In this document: piece by piece, positions 47,801-52,535 of the stretch
Layout of the letters: the number at the start of each line of letters is the position of its first letter
Position numbering within the stretch: the first letter of the stretch is position 1
Origin: Pyrrhosoma nymphula
Taxonomy: Eukaryota > Arthropoda > Insecta > Odonata > Coenagrionidae
NCBI GenBank assembly: GCA_963573305.1
Contig: OY754327.1
Coordinates: forward strand, 185,016,386 to 185,080,385
Length of the DNA stretch: 64,000 nt
Reading direction: 5' to 3'
The notes under the pieces: model-generated
What the model saw: the letters and a program-made list of their open reading frames with translations, nothing else
What the model was told of the DNA's origin: nothing
The model's database searches: none
Program-made: the position numbers and the translations under genes

Positions 47801-48663
47801 GTCTTCAAACTACGGCCAGTTTGGCCAATGTATTTCACAATGCATTGATCTCACACAATTTTATGTACACCAATTTTATCTTATTTGTTATATTTGTCTT
47901 TTGAATTGAAAAGAATTTTACCAATTGGCAAAGGATTGTAAAAGGAAACTGGAACATTATTGTTTGAAATAATATTTTGTAATTTGTAGGAAACATTTTC
48001 AGCAAAAGGCAATCCAGACAAGCGGCTAGGTTTTCAGAATCAATGGACAGAGATATGATTAGGATAATTGCTTTCCTTAAAGTGAAACGATGGACTAATT
48101 AATGGATGTAATTGGTATCTAAACTGTTCCTGTTAGCTATGGTGTTAATTGTTGGTTAGCTCTTTGTTGAATCTGCCATTGGAATGTTTATCACTCTACA
48201 AATCATGGATCTCAGGACTACTGACTGTAATGCCAGGGACAATGGCATATGGAAATGTAGTCTTTCTGAAAAATATGCATGTTCATGCACTCATATGCAT
48301 GGAAGTCTCTTATTAGTGGTGGTTCTATTAAGAAAATTCTGAAAGATATGGTCATCCTTCAAGTTGTCACTTGTTTGTGTTCTGATATTGCCATTAGCCC
48401 AGCTATCTCAGTCTCTCTTGAGTGTTGCCTGGCGCTGGAGGAAAATGGGGGATGTGCTGATTAAGGGGAGGGGATGTGTGCACCATTGATTCATTAACGT
48501 GTCTCTCTCTCCTGAGCAGGGTGTTTTTGATGTGGATCGTGAGAGGGGTTTGGTGCTCAAGGAAATCGCCAACGGCGTGACAGTGGAGGACATCATCCAG
48601 AGCACAGGTGCAGATTTCCAAGTTGCCCAAGAACTGAAGCCGATGGCAGGGCAGGACGTCTGA
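5770..48663 (+). CDS. SCOT: Succinyl-CoA:3-ketoacid CoA-transferase, mitochondrial (12-exon gene)
   Basis: The enzyme transfers CoA from succinyl-CoA to acetoacetate in the mitochondrial matrix, the committed step of ketone-body use. Coding exons are 5770-5850, 5938-6046, 6167-6393, 14001-14129, 14209-14342, 17199-17367, 24769-24886, 29677-29798, 29930-30024, 31954-32029, 35917-36087 and 48520-48663. All junctions are GT/AG and the phases join without error into 524 codons plus TGA. The N-terminal lobe carries VGGFGLCGIPENL (CoA-transferase signature 1, about residues 62-74) and VVSNNAGVDNFGLG. The C-terminal lobe carries ANLGIGIP and LQSENGLLG (signature 2), with the catalytic Glu near residue 348. 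The fold covers both alpha and beta halves of bacterial CoA-transferases in one chain, as in animals. Only exon 1 is uncertain. Confidence 0.95.
5938..6046 (+). CDS. SCOT: SCOT exon 2
   Basis: Codes for VSAALFSIDGKK, then AKFYPNAVEAIRDVPNGA and KLLVGG. The KFYxxxVEAxxDxPxGA block is the conserved start of mature SCOT. It ends in a split Gly codon (G|GT) at donor GTAATG. The 120-bp intron that follows is short for this gene. Confidence 0.9.
6167..6393 (+). CDS. SCOT: SCOT exon 3
   Basis: Acceptor ATTTAG precedes 6167. The exon encodes GFGLCGIPENL (signature 1, glycine-rich CoA-binding loop), then VVSNNAGVDNFGLGLLL, SYVGENAEFERQYL and GELEVELTPQ. It ends at CAG|GTGTGG. A copy of this donor lies 42 bp downstream, in frame (see the repeat at 6384-6467). 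The normal SCOT sequence continues from TPQ directly to GTLAER in exon 4, so 6393 is the expected donor. Confidence 0.97.
6384..6467 (+). repeat. 42-bp tandem duplication spanning the exon 3 splice donor
   Basis: Two adjacent 42-bp units (6384-6425 and 6426-6467) start CACCCCACAGGTGTGGAA. They agree except at a handful of positions in the second half. Each contains the same CAG|GTGTGG donor, at 6393 and 6435. Because 42 is a multiple of three and the frame stays open, use of the second donor would add 14 residues after TPQ. Confidence 0.95.
6468..7756. other. SCOT intron 3, first part, nothing recognised
   Basis: Intronic sequence without a supportable exon or clear transposon ends. Intron 3 as a whole runs 6394-14000. 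Confidence 0.4.
7757..7876. repeat. Foldback hairpin, about 50-bp arms
   Basis: The left arm (from AAATTCCTCTTGGG at about 7759, through TCAGGTTCTCC, to TGGCCA at 7806) is an imperfect reverse complement of the right arm (from TTGGCCAG at 7822, through GAACATGACCTGG, to GAGGAATTTCTG). The loop is about 15 bp. It is probably a small foldback element; the family is unknown. Confidence 0.6.
8339..8619. mobile_element. MITE with 16-bp inverted ends and a poly-G tract
   Basis: It starts CAAGGGTATAACCAGG and ends CCTGGTTATGCCCTTG, inverted copies with one mismatch. A run of 12 or more G follows the left end and CACCCCTCC precedes the right end. I could not see a convincing target duplication, so the superfamily is left open. 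Confidence 0.6.
8620..9139. other. Intron 3 sequence, nothing recognised
   Basis: AT-rich intronic sequence without motifs I can name. The following non-LTR remnant ends near its right edge. Confidence 0.35.
9140..10450 (-). pseudogene. Degraded non-LTR retrotransposon C-terminus, split in two
   Basis: Read on the minus strand with several stops and frame changes, 10120-10450 gives EEFVYLGRIFAKD followed by a decayed thumb region. This is the conserved (F/Y)xYLG motif after the RT palm. Segment 9140-9640 gives WSGHMPK-like and then EAREVCKDRAEWRKF, the usual C-terminal end (GLTxxEAREVxxDRxEWR) of such elements. Between them (about 9650-10110) is unrelated sequence, probably a later insertion. 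The assignment rests on these two motifs. Confidence 0.55.
10451..11856. other. Intron 3 sequence, nothing recognised
   Basis: AT-rich intronic DNA. Open frames here are short and show no family resemblance. Confidence 0.35.
11857..12012. repeat. Foldback with tRNA-like (SINE) segment
   Basis: Arms of about 45 bp (left 11857-11905, right 11968-12012) share AAAATTCCACAG, GAGGAAAAATCATT and GCCTNGAC in inverted order. The internal sequence read on the minus strand contains GGGTTCATGTCCCGG, close to a tRNA B box, preceded by a tRNA-like stretch. This suggests two head-to-head copies of a tRNA-derived SINE, or a foldback built from one. Confidence 0.5.
12060..12219. mobile_element. TTAA-flanked MITE, piggyBac-like
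   Basis: TTAA at 12060-12063 and 12216-12219 encloses 152 bp. The termini CACATTCAATGCGG and CCCACATTGAATGTG form inverted repeats. It holds inner ACGT-rich palindromic stretches (GAGCACGTCAGTAGACGTGCTC). TTAA duplication with short inverted ends is the piggyBac signature. It is non-coding. Confidence 0.75.
12384..12777. repeat. Pair of direct repeats, 343 bp apart
   Basis: About 49 bp starting AACTTGCTTCGTGAGTTTAA at 12384 recur at 12727 with about four differences. The repeats may bound an inserted or duplicated unit of about 343 bp. There is no coding content. Confidence 0.7.
12851..13405. repeat. Palindrome of about 555 bp (foldback element)
   Basis: The left arm 12851-13110 and right arm about 13137-13405 are inverted copies with a loop of about 26 bp. 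Matching blocks include AAACTGGTCTTATTTC, ATTTATAAA, TTGAAAGTGAAAATGA, GCAATTCGTCGATGATTATGA, GGCAAGAACGTA and CACCCTGGTC. The inner part is nearly perfect; outer parts have small indels. No coding sequence and no clear TSD were found. Confidence 0.9.
13406..14000. other. End of SCOT intron 3
   Basis: Contains a perfect 28-bp palindrome at 13495-13522 (GGGCCC, eight A, eight T, GGGCCC). Otherwise AT-rich intronic sequence up to the acceptor ATTGTTGCAG at 13991-14000. Confidence 0.6.
14001..14129 (+). CDS. SCOT: SCOT exon 4
   Basis: Encodes GTLAERLRAGGAGIPAFYT, then YGTLIHEGGAPIKY and NGE in 43 whole codons. The GTLAERxRAGGAGxPAFYT block is nearly invariant in SCOT. Donor GTGAGT follows, and a 79-bp intron leads to exon 5. 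Confidence 0.97.
14209..14342 (+). CDS. SCOT: SCOT exon 5
   Basis: Acceptor CGGCAG. Encodes VEIASSPREQREFGGR, then MEEAITGDYALVKAWKADKAG and NLIF, with the Arg codon split AG|G at donor GTATGC. EEAITGDxALVKAWKAD is a hallmark of the SCOT N-terminal lobe. Confidence 0.97.
14343..14865. other. SCOT intron 5, first part
   Basis: No transposon or exon recognised. A small hairpin (CAGCCCCCTTGC with GCTAAGGGGCTG) is at about 14463-14489. Confidence 0.35.
14866..15044 (+). repeat. Possible tRNA-derived SINE fragment
   Basis: GAATAGCTCCATTGGTTAAACCACC near 14868 resembles a tRNA-like head with an A-box-type TGGTTAAACC. A B box is not clear, so this is tentative. Confidence 0.25.
15045..15205. mobile_element. 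TTAA-flanked GC-rich MITE, piggyBac-like
   Basis: TTAA at 15045-15048 and 15202-15205 encloses 153 bp that begins CCCTCTCCCTC and ends GAAGGGATAGGG. Internally, TCGGCTGAAACCGGCCGTA and TCTACGGCCGGTTTTGGCC are inverted copies, so the whole can fold back. It is markedly more GC-rich than the host intron. Confidence 0.7.
15826..16510 (+). pseudogene. Decayed DDE transposase fragment (Tc1/mariner-like)
   Basis: The N-terminal part starts MTSSSKSSSARGRPLKSQAQ. After a frame change it continues LKKRIELDDFAKCCIRRKVHEFY, LPTVRTLLEE, and then VYLD followed by TAA where the usual text is YLDET. It goes on with LHENHVSSKCWQS and ends GKGRRLIIAHAGG. This matches a DDE endonuclease-type transposase common in arthropods (KLDDFDxxAIRRxxHEFY, YLDETW, GKGxRLIVVHAGG). 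One frameshift (about 16050) and two later breaks mean no product. The third catalytic residue is missing, as the copy stops after HAGG. Confidence 0.65.
16704..16862. mobile_element. Truncated copy of the hAT MITE at 19907
   Basis: It begins TAGGGATACCATACGTTC and continues GTGGACATGTCCGTATTTTTGACTTTCAATG, about 85% like 19907-20063. The right half and terminus are absent. Confidence 0.8.
16865..16950. mobile_element. Possible pogo-like terminal repeat
   Basis: CAGTAAAACCTCTCTTTTACAC resembles pogo-type inverted ends (CAGTxAAACCTC). It abuts the truncated hAT copy. No opposite end was found nearby. Confidence 0.3.
17199..17367 (+). CDS. SCOT: SCOT exon 6
   Basis: Acceptor CTTTGCAG. Encodes the rest of Arg, then KTARNFNPPMCKAGK, VTIAEVEEIVDVDQIPPEDVH and VPSIYVQRVFQG, ending HEKRIE before GTGAGA. 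The ARNFNxPMCKA and PEDVHxPxIYVxR motifs match SCOT closely. Confidence 0.97.
17368..18299. other. SCOT intron 6, first part, nothing recognised
   Basis: Becomes very AT-rich after about 17800. No supportable exon or element. Confidence 0.35.
18300..18740 (-). pseudogene. Remnant of a piggyBac transposase C-terminus
   Basis: On the minus strand, with frame changes, it reads FDDLRENLVEIILEEV, then HFPNQRPP, KKPVLCM, VNNGERRGSG and IHLNN. This follows the end of piggyBac transposases: a helix, RHFPxxxPP, then the Cys-rich CxxCxxxGxRxESR finger. Most finger cysteines are lost. Long decay makes the call tentative. Confidence 0.45.
18994..19075. mobile_element. Possible Tigger-like terminal repeat
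   Basis: CAGGTACATCTCGTTACACG and AATTGGTTCCATGAGGCAC resemble the ends of Tigger/pogo MITEs (a CTCG block followed by ATTGGTTCC). No paired end seen. Confidence 0.3.
19899..20373. mobile_element. hAT-type MITE with 8-bp target duplication
   Basis: The element 19907-20365 (459 bp) begins TAGGGTTACCATACGTCC and ends ATATGGTAACCCTA. It is flanked by a perfect 8-bp duplication TATATACA at 19899-19906 and 20366-20373. The TIR start fits the hAT consensus YARNG. No transposase is encoded. A truncated relative is at 16704. Confidence 0.92.
20374..22175. other. SCOT intron 6, middle, nothing recognised
   Basis: AT-rich sequence with a poly-C run near 20570. No exon or bounded element identified. 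Confidence 0.35.
22176..23205 (-). pseudogene. Tigger/pogo-type transposase (CENP-B/DDE_1 family), partial
   Basis: Read on the minus strand, 23205-22964 gives DRLTLLLSGYAAGDFKLKPM, then HSENHTALKG, LPVLWEANKKAWVT and FEMWFT. After an in-frame stop comes KALLILDNAPGH (catalytic Asp), YFPPNTTSILKPMDQGVIS and the C-terminal tail 22634-22176, with IDFLGFD and an acidic stretch. This is the DDE core and tail of Tigger/jerky-like transposases. The N-terminal HTH domains are missing. The stop near 22970 and others at 22640-22790 make it non-functional. Confidence 0.85.
23206..24768. other. End of SCOT intron 6
   Basis: Mostly unrecognised. A poly-C run lies near 23450. About 24290-24640 is clearly more GC-rich than its surroundings (CCTGACATGGGGAACAGGTG, GACCTGGTTTCCACTGGGG) and is probably a repeat, class unknown. 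Acceptor CTCTCACAG precedes 24769. Confidence 0.4.
24769..24886 (+). CDS. SCOT: SCOT exon 7 (inter-lobe linker)
   Basis: Encodes RLTLKKKQRASSAAATNPTA, then MRERIVKRAAMEFRDGMY, with the Ala codon split at donor GTATCC. The first half is a basic, Ala/Ser/Thr-rich linker between the two CoA-transferase lobes; this part is poorly conserved and flexible in SCOT. RERIxKRAAxEFxDGMY begins the C-terminal lobe. Confidence 0.95.
24887..25614. other. SCOT intron 7, first part
   Basis: No exon recognised. 25280-25560 is somewhat GC-rich with overlapping open frames on both strands but no family resemblance. Confidence 0.35.
25615..25979. mobile_element. MITE with perfect 23-bp terminal inverted repeats
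   Basis: The left end GGGGGGTTATTTTGTAATCTCAC (25615-25637) is exactly inverted at 25957-25979. The element is 365 bp with no transposase. I see no convincing target duplication, so the superfamily is open. Confidence 0.85.
25985..26420 (-). pseudogene. Non-LTR retrotransposon C-terminal remnant
   Basis: The minus strand reads MKIKWKERIHDDEVQWKVG, then KLRQ and further ILRHDSIQKTI/EEED-like text across frames. It follows the common pattern WKERVTNDEVLRRVGE, GHVLRHDxLxxTIVEG seen at the 3' end of arthropod non-LTR elements. It is heavily decayed and sits directly against the MITE at 25615-25979. Confidence 0.55.
26421..28504. other. SCOT intron 7, middle, nothing recognised
   Basis: AT-rich sequence; open frames are short and without resemblance to known families. 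Confidence 0.35.
28505..28668. repeat. Foldback repeat, copy 1 of a three-copy family
   Basis: Arms AGGATGAATAGTTCTCGGG, TTTCCAGCCGGGTAATGG and GACGTTTCAATGGC are inverted at the right end. The centre holds CCTGAAGATGATGG followed by CATTGGAACGTCG. Relatives are at 34025 and 45912. The centre resembles a decayed hammerhead-ribozyme core as found in Penelope-like elements. Confidence 0.8.
29102..29617. mobile_element. hAT-type MITE with near-perfect 8-bp duplication
   Basis: The element 29110-29609 (500 bp) begins CAGGGACTGCTCTAGCAATACAGGCG and ends CGCCTATATGGTAGAGCGGGCCCTG (inverted, few mismatches). It is flanked by CTCCCGTG (29102-29109) and CTCCCTTG (29610-29617), a 7/8 match. It lies only 60 bp before the acceptor side of SCOT exon 8. 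Confidence 0.85.
29677..29798 (+). CDS. SCOT: SCOT exon 8 (catalytic glutamate)
   Basis: Acceptor TTGTGTAG. Encodes ANLGIGIPMLASNYIPEGM, TVHLQSENGLLGLGPFP and EEGQQ. LQSENGLLG is CoA-transferase signature 2; its Glu forms the enzyme-CoA thioester during catalysis. Donor GTGAGT; the next intron is only 131 bp. Confidence 0.98.
29930..30024 (+). CDS. SCOT: SCOT exon 9
   Basis: Acceptor TTTTCCAG. Encodes DPDLINAGKETVTVLPGA, AFFSSDESFAMIR and a split Gly. The DLINAGKExVTxLPGAxxFxSxESFxMIRGG block is strongly conserved. Confidence 0.98.
30025..30609. other. SCOT intron 9, first part, nothing recognised
   Basis: AT-rich intronic sequence up to the SINE-like segment. Confidence 0.35.
30610..30679 (-). 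repeat. tRNA-derived SINE head
   Basis: The minus strand contains GTGGTCTAGAGGTAAAG, with the A-box TGGTCTAGAGG. About 35 nt on is TAGGTTCATGTCCCAAG, with the B-box-like GGTTCATGTCC. The A/B spacing fits a tRNA-derived polymerase III promoter. The full tRNA fold is lost, so it is a SINE head rather than a tRNA gene. Confidence 0.6.
30680..30974. other. Unclassified repeat-like stretch in intron 9
   Basis: GC-richer than its surroundings, with a minus-strand reading containing LLGPPSKRG. It may belong to a transposon but I cannot name it. Confidence 0.25.
30975..31140 (-). pseudogene. Tigger/pogo-type transposase fragment
   Basis: The minus strand reads VQGEAASGDEEAESEFPNRL, AELIQEGGHYAEQVFNVDK. 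This matches the segment GEAASADxEAAxxFPxxLxxLIxEGxYxPEQIFNxDET just before the first catalytic Asp of Tigger/jerky-type transposases. The Asp is kept (NVDK) but the next residues diverge. Separate from the larger fragment at 22176. Confidence 0.7.
31141..31953. other. End of SCOT intron 9, nothing recognised
   Basis: Intronic sequence ending at acceptor TTACACAG (31946-31953). Confidence 0.35.
31954..32029 (+). CDS. SCOT: SCOT exon 10
   Basis: Completes the split Gly and encodes GHVDITILGAMQVSQMGDL and ANWMIP before donor GTAAGC. GGHVDxTxLGAMQVSxxGDLANWMIPG is the SCOT beta-lobe signature. Confidence 0.98.
32030..33246. other. SCOT intron 10, first part, nothing recognised
   Basis: AT-rich intronic sequence before the long-TIR element. 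Confidence 0.35.
33247..34495. mobile_element. Non-autonomous DNA transposon with about 150-bp inverted ends
   Basis: The left end AAGGCCATTTTACACAGTAC, then TTTGTACAATCTATCGTGCGAA, is inverted at the right end (CGAACGCATT reversed, then TTGTACAATC and AAGGCCGTTTTACACG). Similarity extends irregularly for about 150 bp. The interior has no recognisable transposase and holds a foldback repeat at 34025-34178. No clean target duplication was seen. Confidence 0.75.
34025..34178. repeat. Foldback repeat, copy 2 of a three-copy family
   Basis: Arms (left to about 34080, right from about 34125) run GAGTTAACTTTTCTCAGGTT, CTCCACTGG and TCCGACG against CGTCGG, CCGGTGGAGAGCCCGAG and AAGAGTTTACTC. The centre ends TCTCTCGAAACGTCGG. 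It is nested inside the element at 33247-34495. Copies 1 and 3 are at 28505 and 45912. Confidence 0.75.
34496..35916. other. End of SCOT intron 10
   Basis: C-rich tracts at 34655-34690. A tRNA-like stretch with GAGTTCGAAACTGG (B-box-like) near 35290 may be another SINE. Acceptor CGCCACAG precedes 35917. Confidence 0.35.
35917..36087 (+). CDS. SCOT: SCOT exon 11
   Basis: 57 whole codons: GKLVKGMGGAMDLVAAAGTK, VVITMEHTAKGGAHKIL, RECTLPLTGKGCVDMIITEK. GKMVKGMGGAMDLV and ITMEHxAKGxAHKI are conserved SCOT blocks. Donor GTAGGT opens a 12.4-kb intron. Confidence 0.98.
36088..37676. other. SCOT intron 11, left part, nothing recognised
   Basis: Intronic sequence before the nested transposons; no exon-like reading seen. 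Confidence 0.35.
38529..40240 (-). pseudogene. Broken transposase-like gene of the long-TIR element
   Basis: Minus-strand pieces in order are: INESTIRRQRDKHRAS and ILTLHWDGKMV (40169-39984); ERLIIVVTGVITNKILAAPELQ, GIAIAIAAFNIV and VKAIAFDATSANKG (40000-39707); FLELSIIFIGGEPAKGVKF, GPMHCARWMCNAIYALKIWVF and SAPRNDLLFLKKLIEY (39321-38995); and HAERGIKLLKDF, LTKDLE and VVQEHRRRVPD (38798-38529). I recall the same order in an uncharacterised transposon protein widespread in arthropods. With 8-bp TSDs, a hAT-related enzyme is likely, but the domain is not named with certainty. At least three frame breaks separate the pieces. The last 40 or so codons lie inside the left TIR. Confidence 0.65.
40185..40230. 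repeat. Internal copy of a TIR segment
   Basis: GGTGTCGTCGAGGGCCGCTT, then GGGGTCTACGGACAAGTGAAC, repeats 44581-44628 of the right TIR in the same orientation with about five differences. Confidence 0.75.
40353..44326 (-). mobile_element. Inner piggyBac element, inserted in the hAT right TIR
   Basis: TTAA at 40353-40356 and 44323-44326 bounds 3966 bp. Ends CCCTTTGAATGCTGCCCAT and (inverted) CACCTTCAGTGCGGCAT are degenerate inverted repeats. Subterminal copies of the palindrome TGACGTGATATCACGTCA lie at 40513-40530, 44247-44264 and 44289-44306. The intact left arm of the host element keeps the unfilled TTAA target at 38546-38549, which proves the insertion site. It carries the transposase remnant at 41988-43080. 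Confidence 0.9.
41988..43080 (-). pseudogene. piggyBac transposase, internally deleted
   Basis: The N-terminal piece (43080-42853) starts MQPSTSRQDAPTRTM and is acidic (ESGDSDILEDSEWGISEEE). The second piece (42905-41988) runs RFRIYMKSKKHKYGIKLY, DKGHSLFMDNYYTSVNLI, GTLRANRKGIP, MISSEF, VVKYNESMGGIYHFDQM, and a C-terminal Cys-rich finger with YRRCRHCYTVGRRKET, CPDCEG and CPECFAPYHK. It includes the DNYYTS Asp and the D of HFDQM. About 200 residues between the acidic head and RFRIY, including the first catalytic Asp region, are missing, and the frame shifts at the join. Family: DDE_Tnp_1_7 (PGBD4-like). Not functional. Confidence 0.9.
45479..45911. other. Intron 11 between the nest and a foldback
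   Basis: No feature recognised. Confidence 0.35.
45912..46090. repeat. Foldback repeat, copy 3 of a three-copy family
   Basis: Nearly symmetrical hairpin: AGTGAAGTCTGTTTAGGTT, CCGGGTGTCACACTGC and CATCATCATCAAGG on the left are inverted on the right. The right half holds CTGATGA, GATGGACAACTCGTGCATC and GAAACGTC, the best-preserved hammerhead-like core of the three copies. Confidence 0.85.
46091..46423. mobile_element. piggyBac-type terminus, unpaired or alternative end
   Basis: CGACGTTCGTAGCGAAAGGG precedes TTAA at 46420-46423. Inverted, it matches the outer element's left end (CCCTTTCGCTAYGAACG). It is either the true right end of that element or a solo end of a relative. Confidence 0.55.
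46424..48519. other. End of SCOT intron 11, nothing recognised
   Basis: AT-rich intronic sequence. Acceptor CCTGAGCAG precedes 48520. Confidence 0.35.
48520..48663 (+). CDS. SCOT: SCOT exon 12 (C-terminus and stop)
   Basis: Encodes GVFDVDRERGLVLKEIANG, VTVEDIIQSTGADFQVAQEL, KPMAGQDV and stop TGA at 48661-48663. VFDVD..GL.L.E...G.TVEDI..STG.DF.V...L.PM is the conserved end of SCOT. Confidence 0.98.
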   Translation, partial: GVFDVDRERGLVLKEIANGVTVEDIIQSTGADFQVAQELKPMAGQDV

Positions 48664-49340
48664 GGTGGATGGGACCATGGAGAATGGGATAACGGTGGGT
48701 AGGTGTGGTGCGACGGACTCGAGGTGTAATGCCGGGGATGCATGCGTAGTTTCTCCCCCTCCACTCAAGTTGCCATCAACCCAAGTGTCGCCCAACTGTC
48801 TATCGCCTCTTTCACATTCTCCAATGGAGTCATTTTCTCCTGAACCCCTCTGGCTCCTAGTCCAAGCACAGTGGGGTTCTGATTGGGGTTGTGATTTCTT
48901 CATCGAGTCACCTGGGCCATGTGTAATTACCCACGTAAAGCTTTTCCCACTCATCACTTCCAAGGTATAGAAGGTCAAAGTTTTGCTCATTTCCACAGGA
49001 ATGTCTTTTATGGGAGTCAACTGTTAGAGTGCAGTGTAGGCACATGGAAGGAAGTAATTTGTAGCTCAGTGACCAATGAACAAATCACTGTCAAATTTTT
49101 ACCTTATGTCAATGAAAAACTGCAAATGTGAAGAGTAAATGGTCTATCGTGATTGCTTACCTATGCCAGCCAGTATACATAGTTCATTAAAGTTTTTGCC
49201 ATAAAAACGTCACTTCAAATTGTTGAATTTATCATGTAAAGCCTAAGGAGAGGCCAAACATTTTTTGCTCTAGTTGAACTTAAATACATACCTATATACT
49301 CCAAAAGACTGAAATAAAAATATGTTGTGGGATTTTAGAT
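48664..49340 (+). other. SCOT: Putative SCOT 3' UTR
   Basis: No further exon follows the stop codon. The first AATAAA found downstream is at 49313-49318, so the UTR may end about 20 bp later. The true end could be further on, since other AATAAA hexamers occur (for example near 51735). Confidence 0.45.
49313..49318 (+). terminator. Candidate polyadenylation signal for SCOT
   Basis: AATAAA in GACTGAAATAAAAATATG, 650 bp after the stop codon, with a TTGTGGG stretch downstream. Position-based inference. Confidence 0.4.
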
Positions 49341-52300
49341 TTCTACTTAAGAGTATTTTGATATTTTATTTTTTCTGGATACACAGCTAGGTAATTTTAA
49401 ACACTCCCAAAGAATTGGAAAACTGAGAAATCTCATTGGTGTGGCCTCCACCTGATTGGCTCTTCCCATAAGCCCCTGCTATCACCCCTCCATCTCCCAA
49501 TCCTGTCTGTGGTTTAATGGTGGGTGGAGAAGTGGTTAAGCAGACATCGGAAAATACTCAAAACATTTTCATCTTAGGCTTCTTCTTGACTGGCTTCATA
49601 AATCTGTAATGGTGTTCATTTATTACTTTTACTTATGTTTGGCTTCCCCATTGTTAATTTTGTGGCTACTGGAACTGTGAACCACGTTGAAATTTCAGTG
49701 CCCATGGAAAAAGACTTTTTTCAAGAGTAATCCTGCATCCTCAGTCACATGTTTGCAGGAGATGATTATTTATGAGCAATTCACTCATCTTGATTGGAAG
49801 AATTTGACTAATGTTGTTTTAGACATTGCTGTCAGTTTGACGTCAATGCTTCACTCTGTCCTGTGGGGGCAGAACTCTGTTAAATGTTTGAGAGTGATTT
49901 ATTTTCAAGGCTTTAAGGGATGTGGAATGTACTTGGGGAGACTATGGCATGACTCTTGAGTAGTTCTGGAATTTGACTTGCCCTAAGTGTAGATTTCTCA
50001 GCCATCAAGCGAAGCGTGCCTTCCGATGACGTATGAGGAGTAGCAGCACATGTTGTCCTCTCTTTGCTGGACATTGAAAAAAAGCTTTTGGAGAAAGTGT
50101 GCTCACTTGTATCATGTGAGTGCCACCAAATGTGTGTCTCCTCTGCCTTGTAAGTGTGCCAATATTTCCACCACATGTATGGCACACATGGTGGAAATGG
50201 AAATCAATAATGAATAATAAATCACTCTCCTATCTTTTGCAGAAGGCTTACATCCTTTTAGCCCTTCACTAAATACGTGATTAATCAGAAATATTTCAAA
50301 CTGGCTGCACATTTTTACTTCATATTTAATACTTCTCTGAAAAATTTAAGACATTAACAACGGCTCTCACTTATCTGTTTTGCAGGGATGTCGTGAAGGA
50401 AGAAATATGTCAGCATTCTGGGATTCACTCTCCGTTGTGTTAAATTTCAATGTTTTTTTTTAAAGTTTATTTACATGTTTAATACTCTGTATAAACTCTT
50501 GACTTGAAAAAGTTGACTGTCGTTCTTAGTCGTGTGAATGTGCATTTCATTTTTCGTTTATAAACGTGCGTGTGAATATATTTACATACGAGTGTGCGTA
50601 CACATATTCATGCATACTCTCGTATGGTTCCTGGCATACATGTCTGTTGGCATATGTAGTACATGTAAGTGCTTCATATGATTGCCTAAGTTGCAGTATA
50701 ATGCTGTTGTTGAATCCAATGTAAATGTTTTCTGTGACAATTTTTTATACACACATTAATGGTGACATAATCATGTACTGGATTTACATTTGTATATTTT
50801 TACAAGACTAAAGGCATCTACTTCTTGCAATAGATTATATTTTTCTCTTATGTATGCAGAAAGTGTAGTGATATGTAATCGTTGTTTTCTTGTCAATATT
50901 CAAAACCAAAGCATATGGTAGAACCTTGCTGATCTGGATTATATCGGTCACAGATTACATACCTACTTCTAATTACTTTCCTTGAGGTTGATGGCCCTTG
51001 TGATAAAAATGGCAGCTTCAATATGGCATTCATGCATCAAGAATATATATTATGCAATATTCCCAATTGGTTAAGGCGAATTTCAAAATTCAAAATCTTG
51101 CAACAAAACAATGCTTATGTGTTCACAGATATCGTATTTAAGTATTGATTCTATTTCCTGTTGTCGGTAGTATTAATTTATTGGGATAACTTTGGTTAGG
51201 TAGGTAGGACAGGTTTGATAGGGTTAGGTAAGATTTCAAGCATATAATGTGCCAGTCAGCCTATCACAATGTGCCTGGAGGGTATCATAGTTTCCCGGCG
51301 TTTATTTCGTGTATGAAATGTATGAGAGAAAATGTGTTAATTACAAAAATTATGCACTCTTCATCATTTTTCGAGTTGTAGAAAATTACGGTTCTATTAG
51401 CTGAGATGTTTTCCCAAAGGTGAATTTTTAATAACCAAAATACGGTACGACAACAGGTACTATACGGTACTAATTCCATGGTAGGTATATTTAGCAATTG
51501 CAATAATCCCAGCATCAGAATAGTTCGGAAAAAGCATGCATAAGGTGTTGATCATGTTAATTTACCAATGAAGAAATTAATTTTCTGAATATCTCACGAA
51601 AACCTCTCTGAGACAGTAGTGATATTCTAGACTTTCGAGACTATGGTGAGACATCTCCGAGACATTCATTGCTATGTGGGAAAGCTATGATTGAAAGTTT
51701 TTGTGGCTCTTTGCTTGTGTATTCTTGAAATGCAATAAATTTTTCATGTGTAAAGATACTGAGACTGAGTGTTCAACTGCCTCTTATGGTATGAAACAAT
51801 GCCTACATTAGTGGACATTACCCACATAGCAGAGAATGTCTCTGAGATGTACCTTGGTAGCCATGTGATGGTGTGCCCAGATGCTGGCAAGCAGGCTACT
51901 TCCCAAGATCAAAAAATTCAATTGCAATCATGCCGTCACCATTGGTTGGAACTCTTCTCTTTGAAAACACACAGTAGCTATCCAATAAACCATTACAGAG
52001 TTCACATGTGTGTACGCTGGGCTGGCAGTTGGTCAATATTCGCCATTAAAGGCAATATTTTTTTCAAAAAGTTAATAATGTCCCATATTTTGGAATATGG
52101 GTCAATAAAGTCAATACTTTGGTATGCATGCGAACATTAATGTGCATTAACACTAGCAACTAAACATGTTTAGGAACCATTTTTTGCAGCAAAGTTCCAC
52201 TAACTAATAAATTTCCTACTCAGGAAGTATTTAGAAACACTGTATGGGAACATAAAAATTAAGTTTAGCAAGTGTTCCTTGTTTCCTGTAGAAAGTAGTT

Positions 52301-52377
52301 TTGATCAAATTATGTTTAGGAACGTTTTAAAGTCTCCAAAACACAAGCATTTAAACTTGTGGAGGACATTGGCAGTC
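49341..52377. other. Downstream intergenic sequence, nothing recognised
   Basis: AT-rich sequence without supportable genes or bounded repeats. Confidence 0.35.
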
Positions 52378-52379
52378 CC

Positions 52380-52465
52380 AAGGGGGGGGGCAATTCCCCC
52401 CCCCCCCCCCTGGGGTTTTTCCTAAAAGTTTTGAGGGGGGGGGGGGGGGGGCAATTGCCCCCCCC
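52380..52465. repeat. Alternating poly-G / poly-C tracts
   Basis: Two GnCAATTnCn units (G-run, CAATT or CAATTG, C-run) at 52382-52410 and 52434-52465, each self-complementary. They are able to form hairpins or G-quadruplexes and are prone to sequencing error. Confidence 0.8.
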
Positions 52466-52535
52466 ACAAAAACCATTTTCCACTCAAGTTGTTTGTTACG
52501 AATTTCCGGGACGGGTCCCACCTCCATTGGGTGGG

